A DNA stretch of 64,000 nt from Niabella soli DSM 19437 (GCF_000243115.2 NZ_CP007035.1:1116001-1180000), one strand, 5' to 3'; shown: positions 36,217 to 46,496, numbered from the stretch's first letter. Made by a program: numbers and translations. The notes: generated by a model from the sequence alone, not told the origin.

Positions 36217-39200
36217 ATGCATTATACGGAATTACAAATAACGACGAACTTCAGTTTCCTGCGCGGTGGATCGCACCCGGAAGAACTGGTACAATATGCG
36301 GCCGGACTGGGCTACACAACCCTTGCTATTACGGATCATAATACCCTGGCAGGTATTGTGCGCGCGCATGCCGCGGCAAGGAAAATTAAAGACAAAGATG
36401 GGAACCAAAAGATACACCTCATTCCTGCCTGCCGCCTGGACCTGGCTGATGGTCCGTCCCTGCTGGCTTATCCTACAGATATAAAAGCCTACGGCCGCCT
36501 CTCTGCCTTATTAACACTGGGAAACCTGCGTACTGAAAAAGGGAAATGTATTTTATACAAAGCCGATGTATACAGCCATGCCGAAGGCCTGCTTTTTATT
36601 ATGATCCCCCCGGATGCGCTGAATGCGCAATTTGATTTTGAAGCAACTTTTATAGAAGTGCTGAACGAGTATAAAAAAGAATTGGGCCATCGCCTGTACT
36701 TAGCGGCTTCATTTATTTACCAGGGACAGGATGTAAAAAGAATGCACCGTTTACATCAATTGTCTTTATTATACAAAGTACCGCTGGTAGCAGTTAATAA
36801 TGTGCACTACCATAGCCCTGCCCGCCGGGAGCTGCAGGACATCCTTACCTGCATCCGCGAGAAATGCACCATTCAAACAGCGGGTTATAAGCTCTGTCAG
36901 AATGCGGAGCGCTACCTGAAGCCGGAAAAAGAATTGCAGCGCCTGTTTCGCCATTATCCCGATGCGATAGCGCATACACAGGAAATTGTTACTGCCTGCC
37001 GGTTTTCGTTGGATGAGCTGCATTATGTGTATCCGGAAGAGCTTACCAGCGAAGGACGCACGCCTCAACAGGAGCTGGAGTTTTTAACCTGGCAGGGCGC
37101 CCGGGAAAAGTTCGGAACGGATATACCGGAAAAAATAAAAGCGGCTCTTAATGAAGAACTGGCATTTATAAAGCGAAAGAATTATCCTTCTTATTTTTTA
37201 ACCGTATATGATCTGGTGCGCTTTGCCCGCAGTAAGGACATCTTATGCCAGGGGCGCGGTTCTGCGGCTAATTCGGTGATCTGTTATTGTTTGGGCATTA
37301 CCGCTGTAGACCCTATACAAATAAAGTTATTGTTTGCCCGGTTTATGTCGGACGCGCGCGATGAACCACCCGATATTGATGTGGATTTTGAACATGAACG
37401 GCGGGAGGAAGTGATGCAGTATATCTATGAAAAATACGGACGGCACCGGGCAGGCATTGTTGCCACCGTTACCCAGGTGCATTGGAAGGGCGCCGTGCGG
37501 GATGTGGGCAAAGCGATGGGACTATCTGTAGATGCAGTAACGCATTTATCGAAATCGGCATATGAATTTACGGAGGAATGGTTCGCGGGCAAAGCTTTGT
37601 CCAGTGATGGTTTTAGCGCCAAAGACCCCCATCTGCTGAAAACGCTGGAATTAACCCAACAGTACATGGGATTTCCGCGGCAACTAGGGCAGCATACCGG
37701 CGGTTTTGTGATCACCCGGGGGCGGCTGTCCGACCTCTGCCCTGTCCTGAACGCGCGCATGAAAAACCGCACCTGTATTGAATGGAATAAAGACGATGTG
37801 GAAGCCCTGGGCTTTTTAAAAGTAGATGTGCTGGCCCTGGGCATGCTAACCTGCATCCGCAAAGCGTTTGACCTGGCCCGGCAGCATTATGGGCTTCAGT
37901 TAACGTTGGCCAATATTCCGCAAAAGGATAAAAAAGTCTATGAAATGATCTGTCATGCAGATACTATTGGGGTTTTCCAGATCGAAAGCCGTGCCCAGAT
38001 GTCGATGTTGCCGCGCTTAAAACCTGAGAACTTTTATGATCTGGTCATTGAAGTGGCCATTGTGCGGCCCGGGCCTATACAGGGTGATATGGTGCATCCT
38101 TATTTGAGAAGGCGCGAGGGGTTGGAAAAAGAAGTATATCCCAAAGAAGAATTGCGGGAAATATTGGGGCGTACCAAAGGCGTTCCCCTGTTCCAGGAAC
38201 AGGCCATGGAAATTGCCATTGTAGCTGCCGGTTTTACTCCGGCCGAAGCGGACGGCCTGCGCCGCAGTATGGCCACTTTTAAGGCACAGGGGCAGGTAAG
38301 CCAGTGGCGGGAAAAGCTGGTACAGGGAATGGTAAAAAGAGGTTATGAAGAGGAGTTCGCACTGCGTGTTTTTAAACAATTGGAAGGCTTTGGCTCTTAT
38401 GGTTTTCCGGAATCACATGCCGCCAGCTTCGCCTTGCTGGTATATGTTTCTGCGTGGATCAAATGCTATTATCCTGATGTGTTTGCCGCAGCGCTGTTAA
38501 ATAGTATGCCCATGGGGTTTTACCAGCCGGCGCAAATTGTGATAGACGCCCGTAAACACGGAGTGCCCGTATTACCGGTGGATGTTAATTATTCTGCCTG
38601 GGACAATACGCTTGAAAAACAATCCAAAGGTTTTTGTGCGGTGCGTCTGGGCTTTCGCCAGGTAAAGGGGTTGAAGGAAGATGATTGTTTGTCGCTGTTA
38701 GCACAGCGGAAAAACGGTTATACAAACATCCATCATCTGCATGATGCGGGCATGACGCAAGCAGCACTGGAACGACTGGCCGATGCTGATGCCTTCCGGT
38801 CGTTGGGGCTGGATCGCCGGCAGGCATTATGGGAAGTAACTGCCCTTGCCGACAAACCCCTTGGCGTATTTTCCGGACAGGCCTCACCAGGTGCAACGGA
38901 ACCTGTTATATCCTTGCCGGAATTAAGCCTGGCAGCACATGTATTGCAGGATTATAATAGTACTACCCTTTCCTTAAAAGCACATCCTGTAAGTTTTGCA
39001 CGACGAATGCTGACCGTTGCAAACTGTGCCCCTACGCAACACCTGTCGTTATGGCCTGATGGTGCTTTTGTACGGGTGGCCGGCCTGGTACTGGTACGAC
39101 AGCGGCCACAAACCGCTACCGGTGTCTGTTTTATCACCCTTGAAGATGAAACGGGCATTGCCAACCTGGTGGTATTTCATAAGGTATTTGAAAAATACCG

Positions 39201-39453
39201 CAGAGAGATCCTGCAATCACGACTATTAATGGTGACCGGCAAGCTGCAAAAAGAGGGTGAAGTGATTCACGTGGTGGTGCATAAATGTTATAATCAAAAT
39301 GTCTTGCTACAAGCAATGACTGAGACTGAAACGCCCGGCTTGCAATTCAATACAATCTCTTATATGAATGAAGCAACTCCCGGAGGGCAACAAAAAGAGT
39401 TGCTGCAAAAAGCAACGCAGGGTGAATTGTTCCCTTCAAGAAATTTTAAGTAA
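36217..39453 (+). CDS. dnaE2: Error-prone DNA polymerase DnaE2
   Basis: A 1078-residue C-family polymerase of DnaE2 length, shorter than the replicative DnaE. It has an N-terminal PHP domain beginning with TNFSFLRGGSHPEEL, the polymerase core with acidic residues in DIDVDFEHERRE (about residue 386), GRGSAANSVICYC, and a C-terminal OB-fold (VRVAGLVLVRQRPQTATGVC). It completes the ImuA-ImuB-DnaE2 mutasome, which makes errors while copying past lesions. The 164-base gap to imuB suggests a single transcript but no obvious second promoter. Confidence 0.95.
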   Translation: MHYTELQITTNFSFLRGGSHPEELVQYAAGLGYTTLAITDHNTLAGIVRAHAAARKIKDKDGNQKIHLIPACRLDLADGPSLLAYPTDIKAYGRLSALLTLGNLRTEKGKCILYKADVYSHAEGLLFIMIPPDALNAQFDFEATFIEVLNEYKKELGHRLYLAASFIYQGQDVKRMHRLHQLSLLYKVPLVAVNNVHYHSPARRELQDILTCIREKCTIQTAGYKLCQNAERYLKPEKELQRLFRHYPDAIAHTQEIVTACRFSLDELHYVYPEELTSEGRTPQQELEFLTWQGAREKFGTDIPEKIKAALNEELAFIKRKNYPSYFLTVYDLVRFARSKDILCQGRGSAANSVICYCLGITAVDPIQIKLLFARFMSDARDEPPDIDVDFEHERREEVMQYIYEKYGRHRAGIVATVTQVHWKGAVRDVGKAMGLSVDAVTHLSKSAYEFTEEWFAGKALSSDGFSAKDPHLLKTLELTQQYMGFPRQLGQHTGGFVITRGRLSDLCPVLNARMKNRTCIEWNKDDVEALGFLKVDVLALGMLTCIRKAFDLARQHYGLQLTLANIPQKDKKVYEMICHADTIGVFQIESRAQMSMLPRLKPENFYDLVIEVAIVRPGPIQGDMVHPYLRRREGLEKEVYPKEELREILGRTKGVPLFQEQAMEIAIVAAGFTPAEADGLRRSMATFKAQGQVSQWREKLVQGMVKRGYEEEFALRVFKQLEGFGSYGFPESHAASFALLVYVSAWIKCYYPDVFAAALLNSMPMGFYQPAQIVIDARKHGVPVLPVDVNYSAWDNTLEKQSKGFCAVRLGFRQVKGLKEDDCLSLLAQRKNGYTNIHHLHDAGMTQAALERLADADAFRSLGLDRRQALWEVTALADKPLGVFSGQASPGATEPVISLPELSLAAHVLQDYNSTTLSLKAHPVSFARRMLTVANCAPTQHLSLWPDGAFVRVAGLVLVRQRPQTATGVCFITLEDETGIANLVVFHKVFEKYRREILQSRLLMVTGKLQKEGEVIHVVVHKCYNQNVLLQAMTETETPGLQFNTISYMNEATPGGQQKELLQKATQGELFPSRNFK

Positions 39454-39699
39454 TTGCTGAAATATTTTCTTATGTAAATATACCCTTACTCCTTTATCGG
39501 TTTTCTGGCGAACGGGAGACTTTTGTGACAACAATAGTACCATTCTGCTACGCGTCGCCCCAGTCTTCTGTGTTCCACCAGGATACCAAACCAACGCCGG
39601 TTTTGCTTTTAATGCCCAGTCACCGTGTTTTTTAAGGTAGCCATGCCTAAAGGTGCTATTTCTTTAAAGCACTACTTATTTTTCATCCGCTAATTTTAT

Positions 39700-40308
39700 T
39701 TAAACCCCTATTGTTCCCGTCTTTACCTCCCCTGCCCGTTTATAATTGGCGAAAATAACACCACCCGGAGTAATGGCCGATTCCGTTAACGCAAATGCAG
39801 CAGGGATAGGGCCATCAGCAAATAAGTTTTTTCCTTTGCCCAGCGTCAACGGATAAATTTTAAGCCAGAGCTCGTCCACCAGGTCATGCTTTAGCAGCAA
39901 CTGAACCAACGCGCCACTGCCCCAAACTTTAATCGCAGAACCCGTTGAATTTTTGAGCTCCCGGATAGCTGCCAGATCAGTTAAAACATGAGAGTTGTTC
40001 CACGCCGTAACAATCGGGTCCGACTGTTGTATCGTATTGGACAAAACGTATTTATTCACCTCCATAATGCCGGGCCAAAATGTGGCATGTGCCGGCCAGT
40101 AACGGGCAAAGATCTCAAATGTTTTTCTGCCCAAAAGAAGGTCTGCCGGTTCCATCTGTTTCAGCATCAGCTTACCGGAAGCTTCATCATCGTAGGGCGC
40201 AGACCAGCCACCAAATTTAAAATCTTCTGAGGGGTCCTCTTCCGGACCACCCGGCGCCTGCAGTACGCCGTCCAGCGTTATAAATTCTGTTACAATTATC
40301 TTTCTCAT
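39700..40308 (-). CDS. Dihydrofolate reductase / RibD C-terminal family protein
   Basis: A 202-residue protein of the RibD C-terminal / DHFR-like family: N-terminal IIVTEFITLDGVLQAPGGP, then LLLGRKTFEIFARYW and IKVWGSGALVQLLLKHDLV and ending in a TLGKGKNLF motif. Most members are NADPH-dependent reductases of unknown substrate. It is divergent from the acyltransferase gene. Confidence 0.85.
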   Translation of the reverse strand: MRKIIVTEFITLDGVLQAPGGPEEDPSEDFKFGGWSAPYDDEASGKLMLKQMEPADLLLGRKTFEIFARYWPAHATFWPGIMEVNKYVLSNTIQQSDPIVTAWNNSHVLTDLAAIRELKNSTGSAIKVWGSGALVQLLLKHDLVDELWLKIYPLTLGKGKNLFADGPIPAAFALTESAITPGGVIFANYKRAGEVKTGTIGV

Positions 40309-40324
40309 AGTATTTTTATTTATT

Positions 40325-40332
40325 CAAATTTA
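40325..40332 (-). promoter_or_regulatory. Candidate -7 element for the DHFR-family gene
   Basis: TAAATTTG on the minus strand, 16 bases before the ATG, a perfect TAnnTTTG. No TTG lies at the usual distance upstream, so it is a weak call. Confidence 0.35.
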
Positions 40333-40487
40333 GACCACAAATACTGCGCCACTGCAGTGCAAATGCGACAATCACAGTTGCTGAATGCGAAAGCTGTCCG
40401 CGGTTATAATTACTATTAATTGATCGGGCATTGATATGATTTTGTATATTCGAAGGATTCGAACCATTATCCATAACGATTGTAACG

Positions 40488-41615
40488 ATGCAAAACATTG
40501 TATTTAACGACACAAAAAAACACTACGAAATTTTAGACGGGTTAAGAGGCGTGGCAGCCCTGCTGGTAATATTGATGCACGTATTTGAAGTGTTTGCCAA
40601 CGGCGATCACAGTAAACTGATCATTAATCACGGTTACCTGGCGGTGGACTTCTTTTTTATGCTTTCGGGTTTTGTAATTGCGCACGCTTACGACGACCGG
40701 TGGAATAAAATGACCTTGAAAGGCTTTTTTAAAAGACGCCTGATCAGGCTTCATCCGTTGATCCTGGTGGGTACGACTATCGGCGCTTTACTTTTTTATT
40801 TCCAAAAATCTTCTATGTTTCCCAATATTGCCGGAACAGGCCCGGGAATGTTTTTGCTCACCATAATTGCAGGATATCTTATGTTGCCGATGCCTGTTTC
40901 TATGGACATCAGGGGCTGGACGGAAACTTATCCGTTAGATGGCCCGGCCTGGTCTTTGTTTTTTGAATATCTGGCGAATATTTTATATGCTATTATTATC
41001 CGGAGGTTTTCTACAAAAGTGCTTGCTGTACTAGTGTTTATTGCTGCAATTATTTTGCTCCAGTTTGCCCTTACCAGCCCCACAGGCGATCTTGTCGGTG
41101 GATGGGCCTTAAATGAAGAGCAACTGCGCATTGGATTCACCCGGTTGCTGTTTCCTTTCCTGGCGGGATTGTTACTATCAAGAATTATCAAAATAAAAAA
41201 AATAGCGTACGGATTTTTGTTTAGTAGCCTTATGCTTATTGTAGTACTGGCTATGCCCAGAATAAGCGCCAACGGGCCACTGTGGCAGAACGGATTGTAC
41301 GAAGCCCTGTCTATCATCCTGGTGTTTCCGCTTATCGTATATATTGGTGCCTGCGGAACAATAAAAAATGCTACCGCGAAACGGTTCTGTTCTTTTCTGG
41401 GGGATATTTCCTACCCTTTATATATTACACATTACCCGTTAATATATCTTTCCACCGCTTGGGTAACCAATCATAAAGTGCCCTTGTCCGAGGCCTTTCC
41501 CCTTTGCATCCTCATCGTCTTTATAGCTATTGGAATTGCTTATCTGAGTTTGAAATACTACGATATACCGGTGAGGAGATGGTTATCAGACCGGTATATG
41601 AAAACACGAAAATAA
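40488..41615 (+). CDS. Acyltransferase family 3 membrane protein
   Basis: A 375-residue integral membrane acyltransferase of the OafA/YrhL type, with the signature ILDGLRGVAALLVILMHVFE near residues 15-35, FFFMLSGFVIAHAY and a R-RR-x-x-R motif in FFKRRLIRLHPL. About ten hydrophobic helices follow. Such proteins acetylate or acylate surface polysaccharides or lipids. The acceptor is unknown, and there is no polysaccharide locus around it. Confidence 0.9.
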   Translation: MQNIVFNDTKKHYEILDGLRGVAALLVILMHVFEVFANGDHSKLIINHGYLAVDFFFMLSGFVIAHAYDDRWNKMTLKGFFKRRLIRLHPLILVGTTIGALLFYFQKSSMFPNIAGTGPGMFLLTIIAGYLMLPMPVSMDIRGWTETYPLDGPAWSLFFEYLANILYAIIIRRFSTKVLAVLVFIAAIILLQFALTSPTGDLVGGWALNEEQLRIGFTRLLFPFLAGLLLSRIIKIKKIAYGFLFSSLMLIVVLAMPRISANGPLWQNGLYEALSIILVFPLIVYIGACGTIKNATAKRFCSFLGDISYPLYITHYPLIYLSTAWVTNHKVPLSEAFPLCILIVFIAIGIAYLSLKYYDIPVRRWLSDRYMKTRK

Positions 41616-41626
41616 TTTCAAAAAAA

Positions 41627-42844
41627 TTATACCAACTTATTGGTCGTAAGATTCACTTTTACTGAATCGTAAAGCACCGTGTTTGTTTTCACTTGGTAAA
41701 AGTTAAAACTCAGGAATTGAGGCGATGCTGTGACCAAAAGATAACCGTAGCCGGAAAGGGACTGATCAAAACTAACGCCACCGGTTTTTTTCTTCGATGG
41801 CTTTGTGACGGGATCAGCATTACGCCCGCCGGTACCCGCAACAATAAACGGTATCTGCAGGCTTTTTTTGTTGAAGGAAATAGTACGCGTGTAGCGCTGA
41901 TAATTGTGTGAATGGCCCGCCAGCACAGCATCCGGCATGATACCTGCTTTAGTACAAGCGTCATCAATGCCCGCCAGCATTTGTGCGCTTCCACTATGAC
42001 CACCATTACTATAAGGCGGATGATGTGTAACAATGACCAACGCTTTTCTTGCATTTTTTGTGCGTTGCTGCTGGATGGTTGTCAATGCCTGCTGCAACCA
42101 GTTTTTTTGTTTTTGACCAACAATAGCATTATCTGCAATATAACCCGGGTTTTCAGCGATATTGGAATAGAGACCGATGATATCAACAAACGGGGCATCC
42201 AAATGCCAGTAAACGCCCGGCTGACTTGGCATTTCCCTGTAGATCGTGCCCGCCGCAGGTGGCACACCCGGAGCAGGTTGACAAAAATTCCTCATAAACG
42301 CTTCGAGTGTTGTTTTTTGCCCCGTGCTGGTTCCATCGTATTTGAATAGCTCCCCGTCATGATTACCCGGGATAGCAATTATTTTGCCCGGATAGGTTTT
42401 ATACGGAACATAAAATTGTTCGTGGTAGCCGCTATCTGTATTGTTATAATAATTTACATCTCCCAAATGGAGAAAAAAAGCAGGCGAATGTTGCGGAGCC
42501 GAAATAGAATAATCTTTAGTCATCGCGTTCGTCACAGCCATCTGCTGAATATTATTCGGATTCCAGGTATCTCCTACAGCGTGAAATTTTATTGACCCCG
42601 CTGTAATAATTTCATTAGTGCCTTGCTGCCCGATTATGTCAGCCAGCGTCATAGTGGGGTTTCTTTGAGGGTCGGGTATCGGGAGTAATTTTGTGGCAAT
42701 ATAGTCGGTCATCCTCCTGCCTACTCCCCTGATCAGGGGCCGTTTTTCCGGGGGAAGGGTTGTGAAAAAAGGTTGCGCAAACCGAAAAGAATCGTGGGTA
42801 CCTGTTTGCTCTTTGATCGAGTTTTTTTTAATTTGTCTTTTCAT
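41627..42844 (-). CDS. Calcineurin-like metallophosphoesterase
   Basis: A 405-residue metallophosphoesterase. The metal-binding motifs are in order: HAVGDTW, LHLGDVNYYN, PGNHDGE, VTHHPPYSNGGH and AGHSHNYQRY. The layout is that of purple-acid-phosphatase-like or calcineurin-like enzymes. No signal peptide or lipobox is seen at the start, so it is probably cytoplasmic, unusual for this subgroup. The N-terminal 60 residues are basic and not conserved in pattern. The substrate is unknown. Confidence 0.88.
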   Translation of the reverse strand: MKRQIKKNSIKEQTGTHDSFRFAQPFFTTLPPEKRPLIRGVGRRMTDYIATKLLPIPDPQRNPTMTLADIIGQQGTNEIITAGSIKFHAVGDTWNPNNIQQMAVTNAMTKDYSISAPQHSPAFFLHLGDVNYYNNTDSGYHEQFYVPYKTYPGKIIAIPGNHDGELFKYDGTSTGQKTTLEAFMRNFCQPAPGVPPAAGTIYREMPSQPGVYWHLDAPFVDIIGLYSNIAENPGYIADNAIVGQKQKNWLQQALTTIQQQRTKNARKALVIVTHHPPYSNGGHSGSAQMLAGIDDACTKAGIMPDAVLAGHSHNYQRYTRTISFNKKSLQIPFIVAGTGGRNADPVTKPSKKKTGGVSFDQSLSGYGYLLVTASPQFLSFNFYQVKTNTVLYDSVKVNLTTNKLV

Positions 42845-42963
42845 GCTAACCTGTATTTACCATTAGTAATAAAAAACCACAGGAAACTGTCAGCACTACG
42901 CCTTGGTAAGTTATGAAATTCTCTCTGAATGATCAAAAATCCCTACCTTGCCTTTTAAAAACA

Positions 42964-44244
42964 ATGCACTATCGACTTATAACCTTAGCATCACTGCTCC
43001 TCCTGTTGAATGCAACCGCTGCTTTTGCGCAACAAACCGGTACTGTTTTTAATCCGGCCACTACAAAGGATATTATTCAGTCCCTCGCGGCTGATGACAT
43101 GAAGGGACGGGCGGTTTTTTCACCAGAGATCGATAAGGCAGCCCATCTGATTGCAGCTTCCTTTGAAAAAAGCGGATTACAGCCATTAACAGGTACTTCT
43201 TTTCTACAACCCTTTTCCGTATACAGTGCCGCCTTTAAAGGTCTTACCGCCACGATCGATCAAAAAGAATTTTCCAGGGATAATATTATCGTAATAACGG
43301 GGCAGCCAGAAATTGCGGTTACAGAAACATCCGGCTACCGGATAGAACATATAAAAAGTGGCGATAACCTTTTTCGTGCTGCAAGTGGGTTTGTCCGGAA
43401 TAATGCAAATACAATTGTGCTTGTGGACGCCTCCTTTTCAGAAAATTTTAAACGGCTTATTGCTTTTAAAAGAAACTTTTTCAAACGGGATTACTCCACC
43501 CTATTCATTCTGGGCAATCCCGAAATGAAGACCTTTTCTATAAAGGCATCACATACCATTAAAGAAAACAAACTGGCAAATGTTGCAGGCGTATTGCCCG
43601 GCAAATCAAAAAAGGATGAGTACGTCGTTTTTTCCGCGCATTATGATCACCTGGGGATCGGAAAGCCGGAGAATGGCGATTCCATATATAACGGAGCCAA
43701 CGATGATGCTTCCGGAACCACAGCGGTATTAATGCTGGCCGATTATTTTGGTAAGCTGAAAAACAATGAACGTTCTATTATTTTTGCAACCTTTACGGCG
43801 GAGGAATCCGGCGGGTTTGGATCACAATATTTCAGCAAACAACTGGACCCGGCAAAAATTATGGCAATGCTGAATATTGAAATGATCGGCACCGACAGCA
43901 AATGGGGTAAAAATTCGGCGTATATTACGGGTTTTGAAAAATCAAACCTCGGAACGATCCTCCAGAAAAACCTGAAAGGGACCGGCTTTTCGTTTTACCC
44001 GGACCCCTATCCGGATCAGCAATTATTTTACCGGTCCGACAATGCAACGCTGGCCCGGCTCGGCGTTCCCGCACATACCATTTCCACTTCAAAAATGGAT
44101 AATGAACCGCATTATCACAAGCCTAGTGATGAGGTAAAGACACTTGACCTGGATAATATGACGCAAATTATCCGTTCCATCGGATTAAGCGCTGGTTCTA
44201 TTATTTCAGGGGCAGATACGCCTTCGAGAGTTACAGGCGAATAA
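42964..44244 (+). CDS. M28-family zinc metallopeptidase, exported
   Basis: A secreted aminopeptidase-like enzyme. I take the ATG at 42964 because it gives a signal peptide (MHYRLITLASLLLLLNATAA), whereas the upstream ATG at 42913 adds 17 residues without character. The two-zinc site is recognisable: FSAHYDHLGIG, GANDDASGTTAVL, FTAEESGGFGS and EMIGTDSKWG, with the last histidine in EPHYHKPSDE. M28 enzymes release N-terminal residues from peptides. A large hairpin follows directly after the stop. Confidence 0.92.
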   Translation: MHYRLITLASLLLLLNATAAFAQQTGTVFNPATTKDIIQSLAADDMKGRAVFSPEIDKAAHLIAASFEKSGLQPLTGTSFLQPFSVYSAAFKGLTATIDQKEFSRDNIIVITGQPEIAVTETSGYRIEHIKSGDNLFRAASGFVRNNANTIVLVDASFSENFKRLIAFKRNFFKRDYSTLFILGNPEMKTFSIKASHTIKENKLANVAGVLPGKSKKDEYVVFSAHYDHLGIGKPENGDSIYNGANDDASGTTAVLMLADYFGKLKNNERSIIFATFTAEESGGFGSQYFSKQLDPAKIMAMLNIEMIGTDSKWGKNSAYITGFEKSNLGTILQKNLKGTGFSFYPDPYPDQQLFYRSDNATLARLGVPAHTISTSKMDNEPHYHKPSDEVKTLDLDNMTQIIRSIGLSAGSIISGADTPSRVTGE

Positions 44245-44245
44245 A

Positions 44246-44290
44246 AACGGAAGCCCTGTGAGGTTTTGGAAACCTCACAGGGCTTCCGTT
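44246..44290 (+). terminator. Perfect 21-base hairpin after the peptidase gene
   Basis: Arms at 44246-44266 and 44270-44290 are exact complements around a three-base loop, starting two bases after the stop codon. The stem is very long and GC-rich and there is no T-tract, so it may be a terminator or an intergenic palindromic repeat rather than a standard terminator. Confidence 0.6.
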
Positions 44291-44332
44291 ATGTAATTAT
44301 ATCCACAATTGCATCATAACCCAAAAGCAATT

Positions 44333-44869
44333 ATGAATATAAGCATCCCTGTTCCCTGCCATGAAGACTGGAACCAAATGAAACCGGAAGATAGAGGCCG
44401 CTTTTGTGGAATTTGTGCAAAAACAGTAACTGACTTTGCAGGTATGACCGCTCAGGAAATCAGTGATTTCCTGATACGAAACCAGTCTGAAAAAATATGT
44501 GGGCGCTTTACTGACAGGCAGTTAGCTATGGAATACGACGAAAACATTCAGACTATTGCGATCCGTATTGCCCAAACCGGATGGCCCCTCGTCAAAAAAA
44601 TGGCAGCCATTTTCCTGTTCCTTTTTTTATTATCGCATCCCGGTCAGGCACAGTCTGTAAACAAAAAGCCACCGGGCTTTGCTTCAACAATAAATGCAAT
44701 AACCATCCCAAAGAGGGATTCACTTGTTACCACAGACAGCACTGTTACATCTGTAGATCCGTCTCAATGTATCGAGGGGAAGCTCGGTCGGGTTATTATG
44801 ACATCTGAAAAAAAGAAAAACGAAAAACAAAAAAGATCCGGAAAATACAAAACCACTCTTCCGTACTAA
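44333..44869 (+). CDS. Cys-rich N-terminal, membrane-anchored protein of unknown function
   Basis: A protein of about 178 residues when started at 44333 (MNISIPVPCHEDWNQM). The N-terminal part, with PCHEDWNQMKPEDRGRFCGIC and a later ICGRF, is a short cysteine motif widespread in Bacteroidota and probably a metal site, facing the cytoplasm. A transmembrane helix follows near residues 88-106 (MAAIFLFLFLLSH) and a basic C-terminus. No function is known. It lies 88 bases after the peptidase gene. Confidence 0.7.
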   Translation: MNISIPVPCHEDWNQMKPEDRGRFCGICAKTVTDFAGMTAQEISDFLIRNQSEKICGRFTDRQLAMEYDENIQTIAIRIAQTGWPLVKKMAAIFLFLFLLSHPGQAQSVNKKPPGFASTINAITIPKRDSLVTTDSTVTSVDPSQCIEGKLGRVIMTSEKKKNEKQKRSGKYKTTLPY

Positions 44870-44979
44870 CCGGAGAAGTAGTGGTAGTTGCCGGAATGGT
44901 AAAAATTGACTGACGCTAAATGAAAGAAGCCTGCGATAATGGACCGGAATCAGTTTTATTAAAATGTATAAACGTACAT

Positions 44980-45032
44980 GGTTTGTGAAGACACAAATCA
45001 TTGCCTCGCCACGGTCAGTGTCTTCACAAACC
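44980..45032. repeat. Intergenic palindrome with long loop
   Basis: The 15-base arms GGTTTGTGAAGACAC (44980-44994) and GTGTCTTCACAAACC (45018-45032) are exact complements, with a 23-base loop. It sits between two convergent genes. There is no T-tract, so I list it as a repeat rather than a terminator. Confidence 0.55.
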
Positions 45033-45093
45033 GAAAAACGGCCAATTCATTATGCGATCTTGACCTGACCTCGACGGAGACTTTATAGGTCTG

Positions 45094-46431
45094 TTAAAAT
45101 TTCGCTACGATCCCTGTATAATTATGCGGCGTTATTTTGCGCAGTTCATTTTTGAGATCGGCTGAAATTTTTAATCCCTTAATAAATTCATGAATGGTTT
45201 GTTTGGTGATGCTCGCTTTGCCCCTGGTAAGCGCTTTCAATGCTTCATAAGGATTCGGATATTTTTCCCGGCGCAGGATCGTTTGGATCGCTTCGGCAAC
45301 AACCGCCCAGTTGTCTTCCAGGTCCTGTTTTAATTTTGCTTCATTCAACACCAGTTTGCCCAATCCTTTTTCGATGCTACGGATCGCAATGATCGTATGG
45401 GCAATGGGCACTCCGATATTTCTTAAAACGGTGCTATCTGTAAGATCTCTTTGCAGGCGGCTTATGGGCAGTTTGGCTGAAAGGTGCTCCAGCAGTGCAT
45501 TAGCAATGCCCAGGTTTCCTTCGGCATTCTCAAAATCGATAGGATTTACTTTATGCGGCATGGCAGAAGAACCTACTTCACCAGCCTTGGTTTTCTGTTT
45601 GAAATAATCCATGCTGATGTAGGTCCAGATATCCCGGCATAGATCCAGCAATATCGTATTGAGCCGTTTAATACCATCGAAATGCGCTGCAAGATTATCG
45701 TAATGCTCGATCTGTGTGGTATACTGCATGCGTTGCAAGCCTAATATTTCATCTACAAATTCATTCGCGAATTTGATCCAGTCAACTTTTGGATAGGCCA
45801 CATGATGCGCATTAAAGTTGCCGGTGGCACCGCCAAATTTTGCTGCAAACGGAATATAGGAGAAGAGCTGGATCTGGTTTTCCAGGCGCTCTACAAACAC
45901 CATGAATTCTTTTCCCAATTTTGTGGGAGAGGCAGGCTGCCCGTGGGTTTTAGCTAACATGGATACCTCCCGCCATTGCCGGGCCTGTTCTTTTAGAACG
46001 GATTGCAGATTTGCATACGCCGGTATCAGTTCCTGCTCCACGCTGCCTTTCCATAGCATGGGAATGGCAGTATTATTAATATCCTGGGAAGTGAGGCCAA
46101 AATGGATCCACTCCTTTGCTTCTTTCGCATCCGTTTTATCCAGCTCGCTTTTTAAAAAATATTCAACGGCTTTTACGTCGTGGTTGGTTATCTTCTCAAT
46201 CTCTTTAATTGCCTTTGCCTGCTCCGTGCTGAAATTTTCGATCAGGGCCCGCAGGTGTTTTTTTGCCGATGCCGATAGTTTCAAAAATTTCTTCTCAGAC
46301 AGGAAAAAAAGATATTCTACTTCTACGATTACCCGGTATTTTATTAATGCATATTCACTATAAAATTCTTCTAATTGCTGTACCTGTTTATGATAGCGGC
46401 CATCAATGGGCGAAATGGAGGTCAAAGACAT
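45094..46431 (-). CDS. purB: Adenylosuccinate lyase
   Basis: A 445-residue enzyme of the purine pathway that cleaves adenylosuccinate and SAICAR, releasing fumarate. The signature GSSAMPHKVNPIDFENAEGN is present, as is the catalytic histidine region TKTHGQ-like (AKTHGQPASPTKLG) and the start LTSISPIDGRYHKQV typical of the gamma-proteobacterial-like form. It is divergent from mqnA. Length is normal. Confidence 0.97.
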   Translation of the reverse strand: MSLTSISPIDGRYHKQVQQLEEFYSEYALIKYRVIVEVEYLFFLSEKKFLKLSASAKKHLRALIENFSTEQAKAIKEIEKITNHDVKAVEYFLKSELDKTDAKEAKEWIHFGLTSQDINNTAIPMLWKGSVEQELIPAYANLQSVLKEQARQWREVSMLAKTHGQPASPTKLGKEFMVFVERLENQIQLFSYIPFAAKFGGATGNFNAHHVAYPKVDWIKFANEFVDEILGLQRMQYTTQIEHYDNLAAHFDGIKRLNTILLDLCRDIWTYISMDYFKQKTKAGEVGSSAMPHKVNPIDFENAEGNLGIANALLEHLSAKLPISRLQRDLTDSTVLRNIGVPIAHTIIAIRSIEKGLGKLVLNEAKLKQDLEDNWAVVAEAIQTILRREKYPNPYEALKALTRGKASITKQTIHEFIKGLKISADLKNELRKITPHNYTGIVAKF

Positions 46432-46464
46432 ATTTTATATTTGAAGTTTTTGGTTTGAGGTTTA

Positions 46465-46496
46465 TTGTTATTTAAACCTTAAACAGACTAAATTTG
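46465..46496 (+). promoter_or_regulatory. mqnA promoter
   Basis: TTG (46465-46467), 21 bases, TAAATTTG (46489-46496). This is a full Bacteroidota promoter, giving a start of transcription near 46503. It excludes the TTG codon at 46494 as the mqnA start. Confidence 0.7.
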
